In this document: one piece after another, positions 44,871-53,341 of the stretch
Position numbering within the stretch: the stretch's first letter is position 1
Layout: each line of letters starts with the position of its first letter
Assembly (NCBI GenBank): GCA_029782215.1
Contig: JAKOVD010000049.1
Coordinates: 1-64,000 of the forward strand
Source: Chloroflexota bacterium
GTDB taxonomy: Bacteria > Chloroflexota > Anaerolineae > J102
DNA length: 64,000 nucleotides
Direction of reading: 5' to 3'
The notes under the pieces: model-generated
The model's database searches: none
Seen by the model: the letters and a program-made list of their open reading frames with translations, nothing else
What the model was told of the DNA's origin: nothing
Program-made: the position numbers and the translations under genes

Positions 44871-45710
44871 CTAGAACCTGTTAGGCCGCCAGGCTTCGAA
44901 GTGTGCTTCCGCGACCCGAAGAAGTGCATTGAGGCCAACGCCAACGATTACCAGGAAGGCGACGCCCACAAAGACTTTGTCGATCTGAAAGGTGGATCCG
45001 GCGCGGGCCATCATGTGGCCTACTCCTGCCTGTGAAGCGAGCATCTCGCCCACAACAATGCCCAAGAGCGCGCGCCCGACACCAAGCCGCAGACCGGTGA
45101 CGAGAAACGGGACTGTGGATGGCACTGCCAGGGTCCTAAAGACCTGCCGGTCGGTAGCCGCAAATGAACGCGCGCATTGCAGCAGGGACGCATCAATCGT
45201 CGACATGCCAGCCATAACGCTCACGGCAATCGGGAACACGGCGCCCAGAAAGACAACGGCGACCTTCGACTCAAGGCCAATCCCCAGCCACAAGATGATC
45301 AGCGGCATGAGTGCAACGCGCGGTACGGCATAGAGAGCCATGATCAGGGGCTCGAACATGGCCCGTGGGCGGCGGTACCAGCCCAATCCAATGCCCGTTG
45401 GGACCCCCACCAGGATCGCGAGCCCCAATCCCAACCCAAACTCCTCGGCGCTGATGCGAATGTCAGTCCAGAAGCCGTGGGCGAATAGCCAATTGGCGGC
45501 GCTGACGATGCGCGACGGTGAACTGGTGAAGTTCGGATTGGCGAGCCCCAGCGCCGGAAGAATCTCCCAAAGCGCCAGGAACGCCGCTATCGTCACCAGC
45601 GCAAGGACCACGGACTCGTGATCCTTAAGCGCATTCGCAAGGCGAAAGTGCTGTGCAGGTGCGGTGGGTTCCGTTTCGGTGTAGAGGCCGATTTCGTCAG
45701 GAGTGGACAA
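44871..45710 (-). CDS. ABC importer permease, nitrate/sulfonate/taurine type
   Basis: A 279-residue membrane protein of the SsuC/TauC/NrtB family. Six TM segments: VVLALVTIAAFLALWEILPA, LGLGLAILVGVPTGIGLGWY, FEPLIMALYAVPRVALMPLI, SKVAVVFLGAVFPIAVSVMA and others. The EAA-like loop is ECARSFAATD-style (LQCARSFAATDRQVFRTLAVP). The frame opens with TTG at 45710, 15 bp after the ATPase stop, with GAGG nearby. Substrate cannot be read from this subunit. It is the third gene of the importer set and leads directly, with a 19-bp gap, into the A-PCP starter gene, which is unusual for NRPS operons. Confidence 0.88.
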   Translation of the reverse strand: MSTPDEIGLYTETEPTAPAQHFRLANALKDHESVVLALVTIAAFLALWEILPALGLANPNFTSSPSRIVSAANWLFAHGFWTDIRISAEEFGLGLGLAILVGVPTGIGLGWYRRPRAMFEPLIMALYAVPRVALMPLIILWLGIGLESKVAVVFLGAVFPIAVSVMAGMSTIDASLLQCARSFAATDRQVFRTLAVPSTVPFLVTGLRLGVGRALLGIVVGEMLASQAGVGHMMARAGSTFQIDKVFVGVAFLVIVGVGLNALLRVAEAHFEAWRPNRF

Positions 45711-45725
45711 GCGCTTTGCCTCTGG

Positions 45726-46544
45726 CTAAGTTGGGCTCGCGTGCAACAGCGACCAGACTTGCTCCTCGAGGAGCAAAAACTCGGGCGTGCGCTTCACGCG
45801 GAGTGAGCGCGGGCGTGGAAGATCGACGTGAATGACCTGTCTTATGCGGCCCGGACGGGGCGTGAAGACCACGACCCGATCCGCAAGGAAGATGGCTTCC
45901 TCGATCTGGTGCGTAACGAAAAGGGCAGTGTGCCGCGTTTGCAGCCAGATGCGTTGGATTTCAGCCTGCATTTGCTCGCGGGTTTGCGCGTCAAGTTGAG
46001 CGAGCGGCTCGTCAAGCAGAAGCAATTGAGGGCGGATAACCAGCGCTCTCGCCAGATTGACGCGCTGCTGCATGCCACCGGAGAGCTCAGCAGGGTAGCT
46101 CTCCTCGAAGCCCGACAGGCCCACGAGGTCAATGTACTCCTGGGCGCGGGCGCGGGACTCCTGGCGGCTGACTCCCTGAAGTTCCAAACCGTAGGCAACG
46201 TTGCGCCACACCGGCCGCCAGGGTAGGAGGGCGGCTGACTGAAAGACAACGGCGCGGTCACGCCCAGGACCTGCGATCTCGCGCCCATTCAGCAAGACGC
46301 GCCCTTCACTTGCGGGCAGCAGACCCGCTACAATGTTGATGAAGGTGGTCTTGCCACAACCACTCGGGCCCACCATGCAGACGAACTCCCCGGCGGTCAC
46401 ATTCAGGTTGAACCGCGCCAGGGCGGTCAAAGCCTGCTGGGTGCGCTTCATCTGATAGTGCATGCCCACATTCTGCGCGGACAGGACAACCGGACTCGCA
46501 CCCGAACGGGCAAAGACTGCAGCGGATGCCATTTGGGGACTCAT
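45726..46544 (-). CDS. ABC importer ATPase, SsuB/TauB type
   Basis: About 272 residues. The frame extends to TTG 46565; ATG 46544 with GGGAG close by and ATG 46532 are alternative starts. It has P-loop [10 protein letters not shown]-loop VFQSAALLPWRPVWRNV, signature LSGGMQQRVNLARAL, Walker B LLLDEPLAQLDAQ and the H-loop FVTHQIEEA. The VFQ..LLPWRTV..NV wording is typical of the nitrate/sulfonate/taurine group. It works with the permease and the lipoprotein receptor encoded on either side. Confidence 0.92.
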   Translation of the reverse strand: MSPQMASAAVFARSGASPVVLSAQNVGMHYQMKRTQQALTALARFNLNVTAGEFVCMVGPSGCGKTTFINIVAGLLPASEGRVLLNGREIAGPGRDRAVVFQSAALLPWRPVWRNVAYGLELQGVSRQESRARAQEYIDLVGLSGFEESYPAELSGGMQQRVNLARALVIRPQLLLLDEPLAQLDAQTREQMQAEIQRIWLQTRHTALFVTHQIEEAIFLADRVVVFTPRPGRIRQVIHVDLPRPRSLRVKRTPEFLLLEEQVWSLLHASPT

Positions 46545-46571
46545 GCTCCCGCGGCGGCTCGCCAACCACCA

Positions 46572-47600
46572 TCACGGAGTCTTGGGCGGCAGGATGCCAA
46601 TCTTGTCCAACTCATCGAGAAGAGTCGTGTCCACCAGCGATTGCGCCGTCAGGGAGGATGCTTTTGCGTTGCCCACAGCCGTGTCGGTGATCACGGCCTG
46701 GAGGCCGTCAAGGGGTGGATATGGCCTCTGCTCCAGGTAACGTTTCACGAACTGCTGGTAGGCCTCGTCGAGCGCGACTGCATCGCTCTGGGGATCAAGT
46801 TCGAGATACTTGGCCAAGACCTCCTTTGTTCCGGTTTCGTCCTTTCTCATCTGCGCCAGCGCTTCCACGAGGGCCCGCAGTACGGCGATGCTTTCGCCGT
46901 GGTGGGCGGCGACGTAGGCACGAGTGCTTGCAATGCCCGTGCTTGGATAGGGTATGTTCAGGTCCAGGGCGTCGACCAAATCGTGGAAGCCCTGTTCTCT
47001 CGCCTTGACTGTGAGCGGAGGAACGAACAGAGCGCCGTAGATCGCGCCCGTTTGCATGGCCGTAATGAAGTCGCTTTGGCTGGCCACAGAAACGATGGGA
47101 ACATCCTTGTCGGGTTCAAGACCCAACTTCTTCACAATGGCCCTCATCGCCAGATCGGTTGCACCGCCCGGTGTCGCGACGCCCATTGGGCGCCCGCGAA
47201 GATCTTGAACGGTCTTGATCTCCGGACGGACCATAAGCGTGTATGGCATAGTATTGACAAGGCCTGCAACGAGGATGGCGTCCTGACCAGCAGCAGCGGC
47301 ATTGACGACATTGGATACGCCAATCTGACAGATATCCACCGCTCCTGACGCTAATGCTGCCATTGCAGTCGAGCCGCCATCCACCAGGGTGAGTGTGGCG
47401 CTAAGACCCTGGCTGGCGAACAGTCCCTTTTCCATGGCGTACCACATTGGCAGTTGAGTTGCTCCGGTGGAGCTATAGCACAAATGTACGGCGGCCAAGG
47501 GAGTCGTGGTAGGGGCGCCGGACGAAGGCACTGGCACCGTACAGGCGCTTAGTATCAGCGCGAGCGCAAGGACAGCTAGATGGCGCCAGGGTCTCGGCAT
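46572..47600 (-). CDS. ABC importer substrate-binding lipoprotein, NMT1/TauA type
   Basis: A 342-residue protein. The signal peptide ends in lipobox LILSAC (Cys near residue 20). The mature part matches NMT1/THI5-like, SsuA/TauA receptors: PMWYAMEKGLFASQGLSATL, AALASGAVDICQIGVSNVVN, TVQDLRGRPMGVATPGGATD and VASQSDFITAMQTGAIYGAL. Such receptors bind taurine, sulfonates, pyrimidine precursors, bicarbonate or other small anions or acids. It is the first gene of the minus-strand set that continues into the NRPS genes, and it faces the acyl-ligase gene across a 490-bp control region. GGTGAGGA precedes ATG 47600 on the minus strand. Confidence 0.92.
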   Translation of the reverse strand: MPRPWRHLAVLALALILSACTVPVPSSGAPTTTPLAAVHLCYSSTGATQLPMWYAMEKGLFASQGLSATLTLVDGGSTAMAALASGAVDICQIGVSNVVNAAAAGQDAILVAGLVNTMPYTLMVRPEIKTVQDLRGRPMGVATPGGATDLAMRAIVKKLGLEPDKDVPIVSVASQSDFITAMQTGAIYGALFVPPLTVKAREQGFHDLVDALDLNIPYPSTGIASTRAYVAAHHGESIAVLRALVEALAQMRKDETGTKEVLAKYLELDPQSDAVALDEAYQQFVKRYLEQRPYPPLDGLQAVITDTAVGNAKASSLTAQSLVDTTLLDELDKIGILPPKTP

Positions 47601-48091
47601 GTGATCCTCACCAGTTGGGCAGAGTGGACTGGGATGATGCGGTCAGGCGGACAGTGCCCTGGGGCGCCTGCCTAAGCTGGACTGATCGTACGCGGATATA
47701 CAGCGCCTCGACGCCAGGGAAGCGGGAATGCTGGCATGCGATGATGCCGTTGGCTCATGGCTGTCCGCCGCCCACATTGTCGACGAAGGCCACATCCGGG
47801 CCCGACGTCGACCTGCCGGAGCGCGTCGTCATCGATAAGTCGCGAAGCTCATGAACCACGACACACGCATATTGTCCTGCAATGACGCCATTTCTGCAAC
47901 GCCGGGTCAAACTTCAAACATGAAACATCCCCGGCTTGGCAATCGGGACCGGGTCGGGCGAAAGACTGCCGGTGGCAAACCGAAGATACGTGCGAAAGGA
48001 CTAGCACGCGGCGCGTGGGGTGCCTGCATGTTGTAGTCACAACCTCTGAGACGGCTATAATGCTCCCAAGTGCATTCAGGAAAGGATCAAA
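47601..48091. other. 490-bp divergent control region of the NRPS locus
   Basis: No gene is supported here; a short plus-strand frame at 47615-47854 has no family features. The right end carries a promoter (TTGTAG/TATAAT) for the plus arm. The minus arm presumably starts from an unrecognised promoter near 47650-47900. Both arms of the cluster can be controlled from this spot. Confidence 0.55.
48031..48061 (+). promoter_or_regulatory. Promoter of the plus-strand NRPS arm
   Basis: TTGTAG (48031-48036), 19 bp, then a perfect TATAAT (48056-48061). The -35 region overlaps a small dyad, TTGT-AGTC-ACAA (48031-48042). The start of transcription would be near 48068, followed by AGGAAAGGA (48078-48086) and ATG 48092. 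The spacer is longer than ideal, so an activator may be needed. Confidence 0.55.
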
Positions 48092-49954
48092 ATGACCGTG
48101 TCTACGCATACCCTGGCCGAGTTGCTGCGGGCGCCGGCCTTGCAACGCCCAGAGGAGATGGCCATTCTGGCCCCCGATCGTCCGCCGCTGACCTATGGGC
48201 GTCTGCTTCAGCATCTGGGCGAGACGTCGGCGCGCCTGCGCGTCCTGGGAATCGGCCCCGGCGACCGCGTGGCCCTTGTCCTCCCCAACGGCCCGGAGAT
48301 GGCCACGGCCTTCATTGCTGTGGCTGCCTGCGCGGCCAGCGCCCCCTTGAACCCCGCCTACCGGCGTGAGGAGTTTGAGTTCTACCTGGGCGATCTCAGG
48401 GCCAAGGCCTTGATTCTGCCGGCCGGTCAGGCCTCACCGGCGCGGGAAGTCGCCGGCGAGCTCGGCATCGCCGTCTTCGATCTGATCCCCCGTCCCGAGG
48501 CGGGTGGACTGTTTGAACTGCACACCGCGTACGGCGCCGGGGCAAGCCCGGCTCCTGAAACCCCTGCCATGCTCACCGCCGACGAGGATGCCGTGGCCCT
48601 CATCCTGCACACCTCAGGCACCACCTCGCGGCCGAAGATGGTGCCGCTTAGCCAGCGGAATCTGTGCGCCTCGGCGCACCATATCGTGCAGTCGCTGCAG
48701 CTCACTCCAGCCGACCGCTGTCTGAACGTGATGCCTCTGTTCCACATCCATGGCCTGGTGGCGGCGCTGCTGGCTTCCCTGGCGGCGGGTGGAAGTGTTG
48801 TCTGCACGCCTGGCTTTGCCTCCGACCGCTTTTTTGACTGGCTGGCCCGGTCGAATCCCACGTGGTACACCGCTGTGCCTACCATGCATCAGGCCATCTG
48901 TGCTCAGGCCGAGCGCCTCGGGAAATCAGGAGTGGAGGATCGGCTGCCGTCGCTCCGCTTTGTACGGTCTTCTTCAGCTTCGCTGCCGCCGTCCGTCATG
49001 GCCGAGCTCGAACGCGTCTTTGACGCGCCCGTGATCGAAGCGTACGGGATGACCGAGGCCAGCCACCAGATGGCCAGCAACCCGCTGCCGCCGCTGCCAC
49101 GGAAACCAGGTTCGGTTGGTCTGCCCGCCGGTCCTGAGATCGCCATCATGGCGGAGGACAGCGCTGTCCTGATGCCGATGGGCGAGAGGGGCGAGGTGGT
49201 CATCCGGGGCGCGAACGTCACGTCTGGCTACCTGGCCAACCCCGAAGCCGCGGCGAAGACGTTTGTCGCTGGTTGGTTCCGCACCGGCGATCAGGGCATG
49301 TTTGACAGCGACGGCTATCTCTTCCTCACCGGCCGTCTCAAGGAGATCATCAATCGGGGCGGTGAGAAGATCTCGCCGCGCGAAGTGGATGAGGTCCTGC
49401 TGGAGCACCCCGGCGTGGCGCAGGCCGTCACCTTCGCCCTGCCCCACCCGACTCTGGGCGAAGATGTGGCTGCGGCTGTCGTCCTCAGACCGGGCGGCGA
49501 TGCCAGCCCGCAGCAACTGCGCGCACACGCGTTTGCGCGCCTGGCCGCTTTCAAGGTTCCGAGCCAGATCGTCATCGTGCAGGAGATTCCCAAAGGACCC
49601 ACGGGCAAAGTCCAGCGCATTGGTCTCTATGAGCGGTTGGCTGACCAAATTCGCCCGGCCTACGTGGCTCCTCGCGACGAGATCGAGCAGACCCTTGCGG
49701 CCATGTGGATGGAAGTCCTGGAGGCGCCGGAGGTAGGCGCCTTCGACAACTTCTTCGCCCTGGGGGGCGACTCTCTTGCTGGAGCCCGTCTTGTCACACG
49801 CATCGGCAGCGTCTTCGAGGTGCCCTTCCCACTGGATGCCATCTTCCGGGAGCCGACCGTGGCCGGACAGGCGCAGTTCCTGGTCGCGGCGGTGATGGCA
49901 TTCGAGGTGACCGCGCCTGACGACCTCAGCAAGGGAGGCGTCGTTGAGCACTGA
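48092..49954 (+). CDS. Acyl-AMP ligase / acyl-CoA synthetase fused to a carrier protein (loading module)
   Basis: A 620-residue protein. Residues 1-520 are an ANL-superfamily acyl-activating enzyme: ALILHTSGTTSRPKMVPLSQ is the P-loop motif, with MPLFHIHGLVAALLASLAAG, AYGMTEASHQMA, GWFRTGDQGMFDSDGY, GRLKEIINRGGEKISPREVD and the catalytic Lys in KGPTGKVQRIG. The wording is closest to fatty/aryl acyl-CoA synthetases such as FadD. Residues about 530-610 are a carrier with FFALGGDSLAGARL, Ser561 for phosphopantetheine. The fusion fits activation of a carboxylic acid and its loading on the carrier, to start a lipopeptide. It overlaps the next NRPS gene by 11 bp and has a good ribosome binding site and promoter. 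Confidence 0.92.
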   Translation: MTVSTHTLAELLRAPALQRPEEMAILAPDRPPLTYGRLLQHLGETSARLRVLGIGPGDRVALVLPNGPEMATAFIAVAACAASAPLNPAYRREEFEFYLGDLRAKALILPAGQASPAREVAGELGIAVFDLIPRPEAGGLFELHTAYGAGASPAPETPAMLTADEDAVALILHTSGTTSRPKMVPLSQRNLCASAHHIVQSLQLTPADRCLNVMPLFHIHGLVAALLASLAAGGSVVCTPGFASDRFFDWLARSNPTWYTAVPTMHQAICAQAERLGKSGVEDRLPSLRFVRSSSASLPPSVMAELERVFDAPVIEAYGMTEASHQMASNPLPPLPRKPGSVGLPAGPEIAIMAEDSAVLMPMGERGEVVIRGANVTSGYLANPEAAAKTFVAGWFRTGDQGMFDSDGYLFLTGRLKEIINRGGEKISPREVDEVLLEHPGVAQAVTFALPHPTLGEDVAAAVVLRPGGDASPQQLRAHAFARLAAFKVPSQIVIVQEIPKGPTGKVQRIGLYERLADQIRPAYVAPRDEIEQTLAAMWMEVLEAPEVGAFDNFFALGGDSLAGARLVTRIGSVFEVPFPLDAIFREPTVAGQAQFLVAAVMAFEVTAPDDLSKGGVVEH

Positions 49955-52900
49955 GCAGGCACGGCGGCTCCTCCAGGAGCGGGCCAGGCAGTCAAAGGCG
50001 GTGCGGCAGGGCATACCCAAGGCCGGAGAGGAGGCTGCCGTACTGTCCGCTACGCAGCAACGGCTTTGGATGTTTCAACAACTCAATCCTGACAGCGTCG
50101 CGACGGTACGGTTGACAGGTCTGCGGTTTGCCGGACCGCTGCACAAGGAGGCGCTCGTCTGGAGCCTGAATGAAGTCGTGAAGCGACACGAGATCTTGCG
50201 CACCGTCTATCAGGAAAGGGATGGCACTGTCTACCAGGTCGCCCTGCCGGCGCTGCCGCTCGCGGTCGAGATCGTGGGGCTGGGTCATCTCAATGGCGTC
50301 GAGCAGCAGCATGCCGTCAGGCGGATTGCCAAAGAAGAATCAAACAAGATCATCGACTTGACCGCCAGACCTTTCGGGGCAGCGGTGCTCCTGGAATTGG
50401 CTGAACAACACCATTTGCTCCTTCTCGCCATCCATCACATCGCTTTCGACGGCTGGTCTGAGACCATCCTGATCAGGGAACTGGCGGCTCTCTACCGGGG
50501 ATACCAGACCGGCAACCTGGCGCCTCTCCCACCGATGGCCCTCCAGTACAGAGACTTTGCTGTTTGGCAGCAGGCTCGCTTCGCCGCAGGTCACGATGAG
50601 ACTCACATCGCCTACTGGCGGGAACACCTTGCCGGCATGGAGCCAACTTTGCCCCTGCCGGCTGACTTCCCGATGGTGGGACCGGCAGTCCGCGAAAGGA
50701 AGCAGCATACCTTCACCCTGCCGGGCAACCTGATCGAGAGAGTTGAGGCGTTCAGCAGAGAAAACAATGCGACCTTGTTTATGACTCTGCTTGCACTCTT
50801 CAAGACGCTGCTCTATCGCTATTCCCTGCACGAAGATATCACCGTCGGCACCCTTACCGCCGGAAGGACCCATCCCGACACAGAGCCCCTCATCGGAGGC
50901 TTTGCCAACCTGGCCGTGCTTCGCACCCGCTTCAGCGGCGAGGCCACATTCCGGGAGTTCCTGGCGCAGGTGCGACAGACAGCGCTTGGGGCATTCGCGC
51001 ATCAGGAGCTGCCGTTCGAGCGTCTGATCGCCGCGCTCGAGCCCCAGCGCAGGCTGGCGGAGTCGCCTTTCTTTCAGGTGCTTTTTGAGCTGCGCAACCT
51101 GCCGTGGCGGAGCATCAGGTTGGATGATGGGCTGACGATCACACGCGAGCGTCTGTCGCAGAACCTGGGAACCTGGGCGCTCATCGTGGAGTTCGAGAGT
51201 GGCGCCCACGGCATGGGATGCGTGATTGAGTATGCGACCGACCTCTTCAAACACGAGACCGTGAAGGGTCTGGCCGGGCATTTCCAGACCCTGGTCGAGG
51301 CAGCGCTCACTGCACCCGACCTGCCCATTTCCAGCCTGCCGCTTATCACTGCGCAGGAACGACAGGCCTTGATCGAGCTTGGTCAGGGAGAAAGGGGATG
51401 GTACGCCGCCGAACCGTGCCTGCATCAGTGGTTCGAACAACAGGCGGCCAGGACGCCCTACAGACCCGCGGCCAACATCGGGACGGATCGCCTGTCATAC
51501 GATGAGCTGAACCGCAAGGCCAATCGCCTGGCGCATCTTCTGGTCCAGCAGGGCGTTCATCCCGAAACGCCGGTTGCCCTGTGTCTCGAGCGGTCGCTGG
51601 ACCTGTTGGTGGCGATTCTCGGCGCCCTCAAGGCTGGCGGCGCGTACGTGCCGCTCGATCCGTCGCATCCACCCGAGCGCCTTGCCTTCATGCTCCACGA
51701 CTCAGGGGCGGTCCTGCTGGTAGCGCACGGCGCCACCAGGAGCCGCCTGCCCGATACGCCTGTCCCGGTCCTTGACCTGGACGCCAGCGAAGGGGAGATC
51801 GATGCCTGCCCCGATCACAATCCTTCTGCGGCTGTCGGCCCGCGCCATCTCGCCTATATCATCTATACCTCAGGCTCAACGGGCAAGCCAAAAGGCGTCT
51901 TGGTGGAACATGGCCACATCGTGCGGCTCTTTCGCGCCACCGAGCAGTGGTTCCATTTGGGCGAGCAGGATGTGTGGACCCTTTTCCACTCCTATGCCTT
52001 TGATTTTTCCGTCTGGGAGATGTGGGGCGCACTGCTCTACGGCGGCAGGCTGGTCATCGTGCCGCGTGAGGTCAGCCGGAACGCGGAGGAGTTCTATAGA
52101 CTTCTCAGCGACGAGCGTGTGACCGTGCTCAGTCAGACGCCATCGGCCTTCGCCGTCCTGATGCAGGTCGACGAGACTGCTGGACTGCAGGGGGTGCCGG
52201 ACCTGCGGCTGGTGGTATTTGGCGGCGAGAGCCTTGACATCCAGCGCCTGCGTCCATGGCTTGAGCGGCACGGGGACGAAAAGCCGCGGCTCGTGAACAT
52301 GTACGGCATCACGGAGACCACTGTGCACGTCACCTACCGGCCGGTTCACCTCAGCGACCTGGAGACTGGCAAGGGCAGCATGATCGGCCAGCCCATCCCC
52401 GACCTCAGCCTGCACGTCTTGGACGAACGTTTTGAGCCGGTCCCTGCCGGTGTTCCTGGTGGCATCTATGTAGGAGGCGCTGGCGTCGCCCGTGGCTACC
52501 TGAATCGCCCCGAGCTGACCAGGGAACGTTTTATCCCCGATCCCTTCGCCGGATCGCCTCAGGCCCGGCTCTATCACAGCGGCGACCTGGCGAAACGGAC
52601 GCCAGATGGTGACATTGAGTATCTCGGCCGTAGGGACCAACAAGTCAAGATCAGGGGTTACCGGATCGAAACCGGGGAGATCGAGGCGGTGCTCAAGCAG
52701 CACGTCGCCATCCGGGACGCTGTTGTTCTGCTGAGCAAGGAAGAGCGGGGTAACAGAACGCTCACGGCCTATCTGGTGTTGGCGCCTGGCATCGCCGTGA
52801 CTGTGCCTGAGTTGCGGAGGCACTCAGCATCCTGGCTGCCGCCCTACATGATCCCAACCGAGTTTGTCATCCTGGATAGTCTGCCTTTGACGCCTAATGG

Positions 52901-53291
52901 CAAGCTGGACCGCAGCGCCTTGCCTGAGCCCTCCCATGCGGCAGCGCCAGCGTCTCAGCACCGGACGATGCCGCGCACGCCGGCGGAAGAAACGCTTGCC
53001 GGCATTTGGCGTCAATTGCTGGACATCAACGACATCGATGTCCACGAGAGCTTCTTCGACCTGGGCGGCCATTCCTTGCTGTTGATGAAGCTCGCTTCCC
53101 ATATCAACGACAGCTTTGGGGTGAGGGTACCGCTGCGCATTCTGTTCGACGCCAACACGATTGACACGATGACTCTGGCTATTCTGGAGAGGCAGGTCCT
53201 TGAAAGCGACCAGGAGATCGTCGCGCAGATGATCGCCCGGCTGAACCAGCTTTCGCCCGATGAGATCTTGCGGCTGCTTGAGAACGAGTAG
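49944..53291 (+). CDS. Nonribosomal peptide synthetase C-A-PCP, threonine-like pocket
   Basis: A 1115-residue module. TTG start at 49944 behind GGGAGG, overlapping the acyl-ligase gene. C domain about 30-460 with HHIAFDGWS at 164-172; A domain about 480-990 with A3 IIYTSGSTGKPKGVL, A4 FDFSVWEMWG, A5 VNMYGITETTVHVTY and A10 TPNGKLDRSA; carrier with FDLGGHSLLLM and Ser1044. The ten pocket residues read by eye are D-F-W-S-V-G-M-V-H-K, eight identical to the well-known threonine code D-F-W-N-I-G-M-V-H-K. It probably accepts the acyl chain from the preceding carrier and adds Thr or a close relative. There is no release domain; the GT-carrier-TE protein downstream has one. Confidence 0.95.
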   Translation: MSTEQARRLLQERARQSKAVRQGIPKAGEEAAVLSATQQRLWMFQQLNPDSVATVRLTGLRFAGPLHKEALVWSLNEVVKRHEILRTVYQERDGTVYQVALPALPLAVEIVGLGHLNGVEQQHAVRRIAKEESNKIIDLTARPFGAAVLLELAEQHHLLLLAIHHIAFDGWSETILIRELAALYRGYQTGNLAPLPPMALQYRDFAVWQQARFAAGHDETHIAYWREHLAGMEPTLPLPADFPMVGPAVRERKQHTFTLPGNLIERVEAFSRENNATLFMTLLALFKTLLYRYSLHEDITVGTLTAGRTHPDTEPLIGGFANLAVLRTRFSGEATFREFLAQVRQTALGAFAHQELPFERLIAALEPQRRLAESPFFQVLFELRNLPWRSIRLDDGLTITRERLSQNLGTWALIVEFESGAHGMGCVIEYATDLFKHETVKGLAGHFQTLVEAALTAPDLPISSLPLITAQERQALIELGQGERGWYAAEPCLHQWFEQQAARTPYRPAANIGTDRLSYDELNRKANRLAHLLVQQGVHPETPVALCLERSLDLLVAILGALKAGGAYVPLDPSHPPERLAFMLHDSGAVLLVAHGATRSRLPDTPVPVLDLDASEGEIDACPDHNPSAAVGPRHLAYIIYTSGSTGKPKGVLVEHGHIVRLFRATEQWFHLGEQDVWTLFHSYAFDFSVWEMWGALLYGGRLVIVPREVSRNAEEFYRLLSDERVTVLSQTPSAFAVLMQVDETAGLQGVPDLRLVVFGGESLDIQRLRPWLERHGDEKPRLVNMYGITETTVHVTYRPVHLSDLETGKGSMIGQPIPDLSLHVLDERFEPVPAGVPGGIYVGGAGVARGYLNRPELTRERFIPDPFAGSPQARLYHSGDLAKRTPDGDIEYLGRRDQQVKIRGYRIETGEIEAVLKQHVAIRDAVVLLSKEERGNRTLTAYLVLAPGIAVTVPELRRHSASWLPPYMIPTEFVILDSLPLTPNGKLDRSALPEPSHAAAPASQHRTMPRTPAEETLAGIWRQLLDINDIDVHESFFDLGGHSLLLMKLASHINDSFGVRVPLRILFDANTIDTMTLAILERQVLESDQEIVAQMIARLNQLSPDEILRLLENE

Positions 53292-53341
53292 GTGCTGGCG
53301 GCGATGGACTGCACACCGGTTGTCTTGGGGAAGGTAGACGC

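Noticed and set aside
47615..47854. A 79-residue plus-strand frame in the NRPS control region
   Set aside because: It has no ribosome binding site, no family resemblance and atypical composition.
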